Below are positions 45,291 to 53,209 of a DNA stretch of 64,000 nt, in pieces (position 1 is the stretch's first letter; each line of letters begins with the position of its first letter). The DNA comes from Flavobacterium azooxidireducens (lineage in GTDB: Bacteria > Bacteroidota > Bacteroidia > Flavobacteriales > Flavobacteriaceae). Where the stretch lies: assembly GCF_023195775.1 (NCBI RefSeq), contig NZ_CP096205.1:3431001-3495000 (forward strand), read 5' to 3'. Made by a program: the position numbers and the translations under genes. A model generated the notes under the pieces. The model had not been told where the DNA came from. It was given only the letters and a program-made list of their open reading frames with translations, and searched no databases.

Positions 45291-46400
45291 ATGAAGAAAG
45301 ATTTACCCGTTTTTACACTCGGTGTAGAAGAAGAATATTTGATTATTGACCCGGAAACAAGAGATTTGCGTTCGCATATGTCCAAAATTGTAGATGGAGC
45401 CAAAATCATTCTTCAGGAACAAGTGAAAGCCGAAATGCACCAATCTGTTGTAGAAGTTGGTACAAACATCTGTAAAAACGTTAAAGAAGCCAGAGAAGAA
45501 ATTACTTTTTTACGTAAAAAAATTGTCGAATTAGCCGCCAATCAAGGTTTGGTAGTTGGTGCTGCGGGCACGCATCCGTTTTCCAAATGGCAAGACCAAC
45601 CCATTACAGATGATCCTCGTTATCACATGATTGTGAATGAATTGCAAGATGCCGCTCGCTCCAATTTGATTTTCGGAATGCATTGCCACGTGGGAATTGA
45701 AAGTCGTGAAGTGGGTTTACAATTGATTAACCAAGCGTGTTATTTTCTACCGCATATTTTTTCACTTTCAACGAATTCGCCTTTTTGGGAAGGAAGAAAT
45801 ACGGGCTACAAATCGTTTAGAACGAAGGTTTTTGATAAGTTTCCTCGAACAGGTTTACCGGAATATTTTGATTCGGTTCAATCGTATGACAATTTCTTAG
45901 AAACATTAGTCAAAACGAATTGCATTGATAATCCGAAGAAAATTTGGTGGGATTTACGTCTGCATCCTTTTTACAACACGATTGAATTCCGCATTTGCGA
46001 TATGAGTTTAACTGTGGATGAAACGATTTGCATCGTCGCAATTATTCAAGCAATTGTAGCAAAATTGTATAAATTGAATACAGCAAACACTAGTTTTAAT
46101 GTGTATCGATTGGCTTTGATAAAAGAAAATAAATTCCGTGCCGCTCGTTATGGAGTGCAAGGAAATATGATTGATTTTGGTCTGCAAAAAGAAGTGCCAA
46201 CCAAAGATTTAATTCTCGAATTACTTGAATTTATTGATGATGTAGTGGATGAATTAGGAAGTCGAGACGAAATTAATTACGTCCACACCATCCTTCGTGA
46301 AGGAACCGGAGCCGCCAAGCAATTAGCCATTTTCGAACAAACACAGGATTTAACCAAAGTAGTAGATTTTATTACAAGCGAGTTTACAAAAGGAATTTAG
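45291..46400 (+). CDS. GCS2/YbdK-type carboxylate-amine ligase
   Basis: 369 residues with the glutamate-cysteine ligase type 2 fold. LGVEEEYLIID (Glu13-15), HCHVGIES and NTIEFRICDMSLTVDE are the metal- and substrate-binding motifs. YbdK itself makes gamma-glutamylcysteine only weakly, so members in clusters like this may use other amines. It follows the ATP-grasp gene by 33 bp. A 322-bp gap with repeats separates it from the next cluster gene. Confidence 0.9.
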   Translation: MKKDLPVFTLGVEEEYLIIDPETRDLRSHMSKIVDGAKIILQEQVKAEMHQSVVEVGTNICKNVKEAREEITFLRKKIVELAANQGLVVGAAGTHPFSKWQDQPITDDPRYHMIVNELQDAARSNLIFGMHCHVGIESREVGLQLINQACYFLPHIFSLSTNSPFWEGRNTGYKSFRTKVFDKFPRTGLPEYFDSVQSYDNFLETLVKTNCIDNPKKIWWDLRLHPFYNTIEFRICDMSLTVDETICIVAIIQAIVAKLYKLNTANTSFNVYRLALIKENKFRAARYGVQGNMIDFGLQKEVPTKDLILELLEFIDDVVDELGSRDEINYVHTILREGTGAAKQLAIFEQTQDLTKVVDFITSEFTKGI

Positions 46401-46420
46401 AAGGAAGATTTTAGAATTTA

Positions 46421-46490
46421 GAAACATTTTTGTCATTCCGAAACATTTTTGTCATTCCGAAAGATGACGAAGTCGAATTAGGAATCTCCC
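46421..46490. repeat. Tandem 19-mer and dispersed-type repeat
   Basis: The unit GAAACATTTTTGTCATTCC occurs at 46421-46439 and again at 46440-46458, followed by a GAAAGATGACGAAGTCGAAT segment and GGAATCTCC to about 46490. The second part looks like a family of intergenic repeats that I recall from flavobacterial genomes. Confidence 0.55.
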
Positions 46491-46694
46491 GTCTTGACAG
46501 GCAAAAATGTTCACACAACGAAATCCTTCTAAATCCATTAAGCAAAGCTTCAAAAACAAAACCCGCGAAAATCCATTTAATCCAAAAAATCCGTGTTCCA
46601 TTAAAAAAGTTTTAAAATCCGTGTTCAATTAAATTGTTAATTTCTATTGAATAAACAACAATAAAACCTTATCAGCCAACTAAATCAAAAGCGT

Positions 46695-46702
46695 TATCTT
46701 TG
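46695..46702 (+). promoter_or_regulatory. Candidate -7 box for the glutamine-amidotransferase-like gene
   Basis: TATCTTTG fits TAnnTTTG, 20 bases ahead of the start codon. No TTG is found at the right distance. It suggests that the gene after the repeat gap has its own promoter. Confidence 0.4.
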
Positions 46703-46722
46703 CATCAATAAATAGTTACCAA

Positions 46723-47550
46723 ATGAATTCACAAATAAAAATAGCGATTTTAGATATGTACGACGGCGAGCCCAATCAGGGAATGCGTTGTATTTATGAC
46801 ATCATCAACCGATTTAATCAAATGGTTTCATTTCAAGTTTTTGATGTTCGAGGTAAAAATGAATTACCCGACATTAAAAAATTTGATATTTTCATATCAA
46901 CCGGCGGTCCCGGAAATCCATTGGAAGGCGACGGAAAATGGGACGTGAACTATTTCAATTTAATCGATTCTTTGTGGAATTGGAATAACGAAAACGAAAT
47001 GAAAAAACACGTTTTGTTCATTTGTCATTCGTTTCAAATGGCTTGCAAACACTTTGGTTTAGCCGAAATCACCAAGCGAAAAGACACATCTTTTGGCGTA
47101 ATGACTACACATAAAGTGAATGAAGGTCTGACAGATCCATTATTTGAAGGGTTGGACAATCCGTTTTATACCATTGACAGTAGGGATTTTCAAGTGATTC
47201 AGCCTAAGTTGAAGAACATCAAAAAAATGGGTGCTCAAATCATTGCTTTAGAAAAAATCCGAGATCACGTGCAATACGAACGAGCGATTATGGGAATACG
47301 TTTTTCTAATGAGTTTGTGGGATTGCAATTTCATCCGGAAGCCGACCCATTGAGTTTCTTGGCTCATATGAAAAACAAAAGTTTCAAAGAAAAAATCATC
47401 AAGATGAAAGGTCGTCCAAAGTTTCTAAAAATGTTAGAAGATTTGGTGGATGAAGAGAAAATCTATCGCACAAACGAAACGATTATTCCAAACTTTCTTC
47501 GCATCGCCATCAACGATTTGATGAAACATAAAAAAATACTCTCTAACTAA
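46723..47550 (+). CDS. Class I glutamine amidotransferase-like protein
   Basis: 275 residues. The GATase1 triad can be placed at Cys101 (HVLFICHSFQMA), His204 and Glu206 (LQFHPEAD), with STGGPGNP forming the oxyanion strand region. The nucleophile context ICHSFQ differs from the common GxCxGxQ. The protein could supply ammonia from glutamine to a partner ligase or hydrolyse gamma-glutamyl bonds, like PuuD-type enzymes. It follows the GCS2 gene after a repeat-filled gap and ends at a clear terminator. Confidence 0.8.
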   Translation: MNSQIKIAILDMYDGEPNQGMRCIYDIINRFNQMVSFQVFDVRGKNELPDIKKFDIFISTGGPGNPLEGDGKWDVNYFNLIDSLWNWNNENEMKKHVLFICHSFQMACKHFGLAEITKRKDTSFGVMTTHKVNEGLTDPLFEGLDNPFYTIDSRDFQVIQPKLKNIKKMGAQIIALEKIRDHVQYERAIMGIRFSNEFVGLQFHPEADPLSFLAHMKNKSFKEKIIKMKGRPKFLKMLEDLVDEEKIYRTNETIIPNFLRIAINDLMKHKKILSN

Positions 47551-47571
47551 GTTTTATAAATTTTAAATTCC

Positions 47572-47609
47572 AAAAAAGACACACTAGTAATTTCTGTTGT
47601 GTCTTTTTT
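47572..47609 (+). terminator. Terminator after the glutamine-amidotransferase-like gene
   Basis: AAAAAAGACACA (47572-47583) and TGTGTCTTTTTT (47598-47609) form a 12-bp stem followed by further Ts. It is only 17 bp before the next start codon, so the ATP-grasp-like gene downstream depends on read-through or a start inside this region. Confidence 0.82.
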
Positions 47610-47625
47610 TTAAAAATATTTTACA

Positions 47626-48816
47626 ATGAATACAGCTTTCAGAAAACAATTCAACGAAGAATTCTCAACCGAAAAATACAATCAGTTAATTGATTCAATT
47701 ACCGCTGATTTTGATTATAAACCGACTTTCAGAATTGGAGAAACACCTTTTTTCATTTCAAATGAATTAAAAGCTCAATTGTTAGAAGGTTGTAACGAAG
47801 TGATAGCTTTTATTCAACAAGACAACTTCAAAGAATTAACAAACAGAGCATTAGAATTAAACAGAAAAGTCCCAAACGAAGACAATCACACTACTTTTTT
47901 AGCCATCGATTTTGGTATTTGTGAAGAAGATGGAAAAGTTATTCCGAAGCTTATTGAAGTACAAGGATTTCCTTCGTTGTTTAATTTTCAGAACCATTTA
48001 TCGCAAAAATTTGCTGACCTCTACCCTTTTCTAAATGAATTAACTCCTTATTTAAATGGTTTGGATAACGAATCGTATTTGAAATTAATCGAAGAAGTGA
48101 TTTGCAATAATTACCCAAAAGAAAATGTAATTCTGTTGGAAATTGAACCTGAAAAGCAAAACACCAAAATTGATTTCTATTACTGCAAACGCGACATCGG
48201 AATTCCCGTAGTTTGTGTGACAGAATTAATTCAGAAAGGAAAAAAACTGTTTTACACCAATAATAAAGGAATTGAAATTGAAGTAAAAAGAATCTATAAC
48301 CGAGTAATTTTTGACGAATTGGATTTGCGTACCGATTTGCAACTCAACTTTGATTTTTCTGCCGATTTAGACGTAGAATGGGCCGGACATCCGAATTGGT
48401 TTTTCCGAATCAGTAAATTTATTTTACCTTATTTAAAAGGAAAATATTTCATTGAAACCACATTATTAAGCGATTTAAAAGAAATTCCAACTGATTTAGA
48501 AAACTATGTGCTCAAACCGTTGTTTTCCTTCTCAGGAAGCGGCGTAATCTTCCACGTCAAAAAAGAAGACATCGAAGCTGTTACAGAAAAAGACTTATAC
48601 ATTCTACAGAAAAAAGTAAACTATCTTCCCATCATTCAATCACCGGATGGAAAAGTCAAAGCCGAAGTCCGCTTGTTAGCCGTTTGGAAAAAAGATGCTC
48701 CCTCGCCTACTTTAGTTACCAATTTAGTCCGACTAAGTCGTGGCGAAATGATTGGTGTGAAATTCAATAAGGATAAAGATTGGGTTGGTGGAACGGTTGG
48801 GATGTTTGAGAAATAG
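47626..48816 (+). CDS. Divergent, probably circularly permuted ATP-grasp-like protein
   Basis: 396 residues, no signal peptide. The C-terminal third has ATP-grasp features: ENYVLKPLFSFSGSGVIFHV (Lys and glycine-rich loop) and SPDGKVKAEVRLLAVWK. The N-terminal half has FLAIDFGICEEDGKVIPKLIEVQGFPSLFNFQ, where EVQGFPS could supply the metal-binding residues usually found at the C-terminus. This order points to a permuted ATP-grasp, as in glutathionylspermidine-synthase-like proteins. Its place in the cluster supports ligase activity, but the substrates are unknown. Confidence 0.6.
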   Translation: MNTAFRKQFNEEFSTEKYNQLIDSITADFDYKPTFRIGETPFFISNELKAQLLEGCNEVIAFIQQDNFKELTNRALELNRKVPNEDNHTTFLAIDFGICEEDGKVIPKLIEVQGFPSLFNFQNHLSQKFADLYPFLNELTPYLNGLDNESYLKLIEEVICNNYPKENVILLEIEPEKQNTKIDFYYCKRDIGIPVVCVTELIQKGKKLFYTNNKGIEIEVKRIYNRVIFDELDLRTDLQLNFDFSADLDVEWAGHPNWFFRISKFILPYLKGKYFIETTLLSDLKEIPTDLENYVLKPLFSFSGSGVIFHVKKEDIEAVTEKDLYILQKKVNYLPIIQSPDGKVKAEVRLLAVWKKDAPSPTLVTNLVRLSRGEMIGVKFNKDKDWVGGTVGMFEK

Positions 48817-48890
48817 CACTAATTTTTTTAGATAGAAGTATTTCATCGACTGTTCTTTTCATACATTTTTTCTAATTCAATTTTTCTAAT

Positions 48891-49397
48891 CTAAAATGGT
48901 ATTGCAATAATTGAAAAAAATAAAGATGCAAAAAGCACAAACTTTCTGTCACTACAATTATTTAGTTCCTCTATTTCAAATTGATATCTACTATTATTAT
49001 TGATTATTATAAATTTTTTATCATTTGCTTTTTTCTCTATTAACACATTTAGAGCTATTTTATCAATATTAGTATTGTTTTCTAGATTAATACGGTAAGT
49101 AGAATTATTTTTTAGTTTAATAACAAAATTACTATTAAAGTACGTTTGTTTAATTGGAAGATTAAAAGTGTCAGTAATCAATTGCGTTTTAATTTCATCC
49201 TTAATAAATTTTTTATTTTTATTATTCTCGAGTTTAAATGGATTACTATTGGCAACTACGATTTGGCCTATTATAACAATAACTAATATGGCAAAAATGT
49301 AATAGAATAAATTTTTTAAATTTAATCCATTATCATTTTCGTTTCTTAAAAATCCGAAAATATTTGAAAAATATTCGTGTGGTTTTATTCTATACAT
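48891..49397 (-). CDS. Small membrane protein, unknown
   Basis: 168 residues. Two hydrophobic segments (~30-50 and ~150-168) flank a polar Lys/Asn-rich region. Codon use is very A/T-rich and the sequence low in complexity compared with neighbours, hinting at recent arrival or weak constraint. It overlaps the upstream gene by 8 nt. No family is recognised. Confidence 0.5.
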   Translation of the reverse strand: MYRIKPHEYFSNIFGFLRNENDNGLNLKNLFYYIFAILVIVIIGQIVVANSNPFKLENNKNKKFIKDEIKTQLITDTFNLPIKQTYFNSNFVIKLKNNSTYRINLENNTNIDKIALNVLIEKKANDKKFIIINNNSRYQFEIEELNNCSDRKFVLFASLFFSIIAIPF

Positions 49398-49944
49398 TTC
49401 TTTGTTTTATAGCCAATCTTTTAACTTCATTCAAACTTAAATTTGAATTTATAATTCTTTCCACCATTTCTCTCCTCAAACCCTCCAAATCATCATACTC
49501 CAAATACATTGCCCAATCTTCTTCATTTAAAATTTGTTTGATAGTTTTAATCGTTTTGGCGGTTTCGGAGGCATTTCGTAACGCAGCTTTTCCATCATAA
49601 AACGGCATATCTTTATGAAAAAAATCAATGGTTTTCAGTTCAAAATCAACTTGAATAAAGAACAAGTTGGCGGTTTCGTCATTAGGGTAAAAATCAGTCC
49701 AGCGAGAAAAACCTATTTTGGTGTGTTGGTTTTTATAGTTGGTTAATGGTAACAATCGCCAACGACAATTAGCCACTCTTCCCCAATGGTTGGAGATGCG
49801 GTAAACACCTTCCTCGGTAAAAAAATATTCACTTCCTGACTTACTTTTGAAATGCGATTTCTGCAACTCAAAATCCGTTTGAGAAACTTCTTTCCAATGG
49901 CAAAAAGTATGTTTGTGGAAGTTTTTGGAGTGGTAGGTTTTCAA
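49390..49944 (-). CDS. Conserved uncharacterised cytoplasmic protein
   Basis: 184 residues, soluble, rich in His, Trp and Phe. Distinct segments are FHKHTFCHWKEVSQTDFELQ, YRISNHWGRVANCRWRL and TKIGFSRWTDFYPNDETANLFF. I recall related proteins in other Flavobacteriaceae, without a function. It overlaps the genes on both sides (4 and 8 nt), so the three small genes at 48891-50324 form one unit. Confidence 0.65.
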   Translation of the reverse strand: MKTYHSKNFHKHTFCHWKEVSQTDFELQKSHFKSKSGSEYFFTEEGVYRISNHWGRVANCRWRLLPLTNYKNQHTKIGFSRWTDFYPNDETANLFFIQVDFELKTIDFFHKDMPFYDGKAALRNASETAKTIKTIKQILNEEDWAMYLEYDDLEGLRREMVERIINSNLSLNEVKRLAIKQRNV

Positions 49945-50324
49945 TGTTTGAGATTTATTCTTTTGGTGTTTTTTATGTAATAAGGAACTTTTTCCTTTTT
50001 TAAATAATTAAACAACAAATCATTATCAATTATTCCTTTATGAGCAATGAAATAATCGGTAGAATCTTTTTTATTGATATAAACTACAATCGGTTGATTC
50101 TCATTTGTTATAAAATCTCCTTCTAAATATTTTTTTGATAATGTTAATGTTGAATCCATAAATACTTTATAGTGAATATGGTATTCTTTAATCCTGAAAG
50201 CTTTATATACTATTTTAGTTTCTGTAACTAAACCCTGCTTTTTATCATAATCTGCTTCATTGAAAACATTTTCGTCTTTACAACCAAATAACAAGAATAA
50301 AAAAATAAAGTAAATCGGCTTCAT
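49941..50324 (-). CDS. Small lipoprotein, unknown
   Basis: 127 residues. The lipobox FLLFGC puts the lipid Cys at 15. The mature part is charged with a few short beta-like stretches (VFMDSTLTLSKKYLEG, KIVYKAFRIKEYHIHYKV) and no known domain. First gene of a three-gene minus-strand unit that lies inside the amidoligase cluster, directly after two palindromic repeats. Confidence 0.6.
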   Translation of the reverse strand: MKPIYFIFLFLLFGCKDENVFNEADYDKKQGLVTETKIVYKAFRIKEYHIHYKVFMDSTLTLSKKYLEGDFITNENQPIVVYINKKDSTDYFIAHKGIIDNDLLFNYLKKEKVPYYIKNTKRINLKH

Positions 50325-50353
50325 TACTAAAGTATTGTTTTTATATTAGTTAG

Positions 50354-50390
50354 TTACACCTGACAGGTTTTTGAAACCTGTCAGGTGTAA
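50354..50390. repeat. Perfect 17-bp inverted repeat (REP-like)
   Basis: TTACACCTGACAGGTTT (50354-50370), a 3-nt spacer and AAACCTGTCAGGTGTAA (50374-50390). No T-run follows on either strand, so it is more likely a dispersed palindromic repeat than a terminator. I recall similar sequences in flavobacterial intergenic regions. Confidence 0.8.
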
Positions 50391-50441
50391 TGAATATAAA
50401 TTTCAAAGTCAAAATCTATCTTTGTATAAGTTTTATCTGTT

Positions 50442-50516
50442 GCCACGAATTACACGAATTACACGAATTTTAAAAAAGCAATCCAAATAATTCGTGAAAT
50501 TAGTGTAATTCGTGGC
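50442..50516. repeat. Palindromic repeat with 27-bp arms and three 9-mers
   Basis: The left arm (50442-50468) begins GCCACGAATTACACGAATTA and the right arm (50490-50516) is its complement with two mismatches. The left arm holds three tandem CACGAATT[A/T] 9-mers. It abuts the stop codon of the ATP-grasp gene at 50523. This looks like a miniature dispersed element typical of Bacteroidota, without coding capacity. Confidence 0.75.
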
Positions 50517-50522
50517 TAAAAA

Positions 50523-51740
50523 TTAATGCAACTTCTTCACCGCCTGTTGCTCTGCAACTGTGGCGAAGTCTCTCACCAATCGCTCTGCATAATCATCTAA
50601 TAATTCACGAACACGTTCGTGCTTTTCTGATTTCACAATCAATCCGGCATGGTATTCCAACGGTACACGGAAACATACTTCACTATCATTAAATCCACTC
50701 AAATCAGGCTGTTCAAATTTTGATAACGTCAACACAATTCCGGCAAATTGTTTCTTTTGCGAAGGAACTTTATATTCTTTTCCTCTCACCAACGCATCTT
50801 CAATTTTTGCCCATTCTCCCCACAAATTAATGTCGGAAGCAGCTTCCACCATCTCAGCCAAATGAGCTCCACCTACTCTCGAAGAAGTTTCTAAAAAGTA
50901 AATTTTTCCATCTTCATTGCATTTGATAAACTCGGTGTGAGTTGCTCCGTGCTTCATCCCAAACGCTTTCATCACTTGCTCGTTCACTTTTTTAATGGCT
51001 TTGTCATCGGCAGAATTATATGGAATATTGGCACTTCTAAAAATACCGCCACCTTGCGAAATCTCCATCGGCGTAGCCAAATATTGCGATGTTAAACTGA
51101 ATAAAACTTTGCTGTTAAAATTCAATCCGTCACAATGATAAACCGCTCCGGGTTTGAATTGTTCTACTAAATATTTAATGCGATTATTTCCTAATTCATG
51201 TATTTTTTCCCATAATTCATCCTTCGAATGTACTTTCATAATTCCGGATGCAGAAGCTTCCGAACGCGGTTTTAAAACCCAAGGCGGCGAAACCGTTTCA
51301 GCAAAATGATTGATATATTCATCATTAAACAAAGCACTAAATGGCGGTACCGGAACACCTTCGGCTTGAGCTTTCACTCGCATTGCTAACTTGTCACGGA
51401 AATACCTTCCGGTGGTTTGTCCCATTCCGTCAACACGCAAATTTTCACGTAAATAGGTTGCTTTTTCTACATCAAAATCATCCAAAGCCACAATAGCATC
51501 TACTTTTTCCGTTCGCATTAGTCCGGCAACACCTTGCAAAAGCATATCCAAATCCCAATCAATATCTTGCCCCGGCATATAAAAAATTTCATCAATCGAA
51601 TCAAAAGCCCACGGTTTGTCACGCAGTTTTTCGGAAGTGATCAGAAAAACTTTGTTTCCTAATTTCTTCAAATTAATTAAAAAATCATTTCCTTTAAAAT
51701 AATTGGAAATACAGATGAAGGTTTTGGTATTATTTTCCAT
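50523..51740 (-). CDS. ATP-grasp carboxylate-amine ligase
   Basis: 405 residues. Pre-ATP-grasp domain (~1-110; FICISNYFKGNDFLI, VDAIVALDDFDVE), ATP-grasp core with WVLKPRSEASASGIMKV (ATP Lys and glycine loop), KYLVEQFKPGAVYHCDGL and the metal site HTEFIKCNEDGKIYFLETSSRVGGAH. The C-terminal ~80 residues resemble the lid of carbamoyl-phosphate/biotin-carboxylase-like enzymes. It forms amide or peptide bonds with ATP. It is 3 bp after the M17 peptidase gene and last in the minus-strand unit. Confidence 0.88.
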   Translation of the reverse strand: MENNTKTFICISNYFKGNDFLINLKKLGNKVFLITSEKLRDKPWAFDSIDEIFYMPGQDIDWDLDMLLQGVAGLMRTEKVDAIVALDDFDVEKATYLRENLRVDGMGQTTGRYFRDKLAMRVKAQAEGVPVPPFSALFNDEYINHFAETVSPPWVLKPRSEASASGIMKVHSKDELWEKIHELGNNRIKYLVEQFKPGAVYHCDGLNFNSKVLFSLTSQYLATPMEISQGGGIFRSANIPYNSADDKAIKKVNEQVMKAFGMKHGATHTEFIKCNEDGKIYFLETSSRVGGAHLAEMVEAASDINLWGEWAKIEDALVRGKEYKVPSQKKQFAGIVLTLSKFEQPDLSGFNDSEVCFRVPLEYHAGLIVKSEKHERVRELLDDYAERLVRDFATVAEQQAVKKLH

Positions 51741-51743
51741 ATA

Positions 51744-53153
51744 CTATTGGTTTTCAATAAAATTAGTAATTAAATGCACGCCAAAAGCCGTTGCGTGTTT
51801 GGTTTTGGCAAATTCATCATCCACGAAAGTGACACCGGCAATGTCAAGATGTGCCCAAGATGTATGATTTTCGGTAAAAAATTCTAAAAATTTGGCAGCA
51901 GAAATTGCTCCCCCAACCGGTTTTCCGGAGTAATTTTTCACATCAGCAATTTCACTTTCTATGTCCGATTTGTAAGCATCCCATAATGGTAATGGCCACA
52001 AACGCTCCCCTATTCCATCTCCGGCAAGCTGTAATTGTTTGACTAACAATTCATTATTTGTAAATAATGCTCCACATTCATTACCAAAAGTGGCAACGCT
52101 GCTTCCGGTTAAGGTTGCTAAATCAATAACCGTTTCCGGATTATAATTTTTAATTAAATAGGACAAACCATCGGCTAAAATCAGCCTTCCTTCGGCATCG
52201 GTATCAATAATTTCGATGGAATGACCGCTATAACTTCCAATCACATCGCTTGGTAAAAACGAATTGGCGTCCACCGAATTTTCACAAGCCGGAACAATCG
52301 CCGTTACTCGATAAGGAAGTTGTAAATCAGCAATCAATTGCATTGCTCCTAAAACTGCTGCACCACCCGCCATATCACACTTCATATGAACCATTCCGGC
52401 CGTTTTGATGTTGAGTCCGCCCGTGTCAAAAGTGATGCCTTTTCCAACCAAACCAATGTGTTTTTTAGCATTTTCGGGTTGATAATCCATCACGATAAAC
52501 TGTGATTCATTGGCACTTCCTTTTCCTACGGAAACAAAAGCATCTAATCCTAAATCTTTTGATTTTTGATGACCGAAAACTTCGACTGAAAATCCGAAAT
52601 TTTTACCTGTTTCAATTGCCCAATCGGCTAAATGTTTCGGAGTAATTTTATTAGGAGGTAAATCAACCAAATGATAGGTTTCCAATTGAGCATTTGCAAT
52701 TTTCAAGCCTTTATCTATTGCATTTTTGACATCGGAATACGAATTTACTTCAAAAATAAAATCCTCAGATTCCAACGGATGATGCTTTTTATCTTTTTTG
52801 TAATGACCTAATTGATACGTTCCCAGCCATAAACCGGAAATAATCGCTTCGATATTATCTGTGGATAAATCGCCGGAAAGAAACAATTTAGCTTCTTCTT
52901 TAAAATATGTTTTTTGCTTTGCTGAAATTTTTCGAAAAGTTGCTTTAATTGATTTATAATCCGGATCCTTTCCTAAACCGATAAATAAAAAGATATTTTC
53001 ATCCTTTTCATAAAAATAAAGACTGTCTTTTTTTCCTGAAAAAATTGTTTTGGATAAATGGATTTCATCAAAAATAATCGCCTCTTCTGCTTCCAAAAGC
53101 GGAATTAAATTGAGTTTTTTATGGGTTTGATTGTTTGTATAATGGATTTTCAT
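51744..53153 (-). CDS. M17 family leucyl aminopeptidase
   Basis: 469 residues, no signal peptide. All two-metal residues of the family are visible: Lys238 and Asp243 (VGKGITFDTGGL), Lys250, Asp260 (MKCDMAGG), and Asp319, Glu321 and Arg323 in IDTDAEGRL. The N-terminal ~150 residues form the variable macro-like domain. Between an esterase gene (56 bp upstream) and a ligase gene (3 bp downstream), it probably removes N-terminal residues from the peptide-like product or from a modified protein. General peptide turnover is the alternative. Confidence 0.92.
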   Translation of the reverse strand: MKIHYTNNQTHKKLNLIPLLEAEEAIIFDEIHLSKTIFSGKKDSLYFYEKDENIFLFIGLGKDPDYKSIKATFRKISAKQKTYFKEEAKLFLSGDLSTDNIEAIISGLWLGTYQLGHYKKDKKHHPLESEDFIFEVNSYSDVKNAIDKGLKIANAQLETYHLVDLPPNKITPKHLADWAIETGKNFGFSVEVFGHQKSKDLGLDAFVSVGKGSANESQFIVMDYQPENAKKHIGLVGKGITFDTGGLNIKTAGMVHMKCDMAGGAAVLGAMQLIADLQLPYRVTAIVPACENSVDANSFLPSDVIGSYSGHSIEIIDTDAEGRLILADGLSYLIKNYNPETVIDLATLTGSSVATFGNECGALFTNNELLVKQLQLAGDGIGERLWPLPLWDAYKSDIESEIADVKNYSGKPVGGAISAAKFLEFFTENHTSWAHLDIAGVTFVDDEFAKTKHATAFGVHLITNFIENQ

Positions 53154-53209
53154 CGTAAATTTTTATTTTTTGATTTTTGACATTGTAATTGCAATTGATA
53201 TTGTCATTG

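Larger units (their letters stand above)
46401..46722. other. 322-bp gap with repeat debris
   Basis: No gene. It contains a 19-bp tandem duplication (46421-46458), a segment GTCATTCCGAAAGATGACGA typical of dispersed flavobacterial repeats (from 46451), a twofold AATCCGTGTTC motif near 46588 and 46618, and a -7-like box before the next gene. The 61-codon ORF reading through this is judged to be chance. Confidence 0.5.

Noticed and set aside
46430..46615. 61-codon ORF after the GCS2 gene
   Set aside because: Most of it is translated repeat sequence, and it has no protein-like pattern.
48842..48850. Another TTCATCGAC motif
   Set aside because: It is intergenic, but between two converging genes, so it is not placed to control a promoter. 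I left it out of the regulon idea.
50444..50470. Three CACGAATTA units as a CRISPR-like array
   Set aside because: The units are 9 nt and contiguous without spacers, and no cas gene is in the window.
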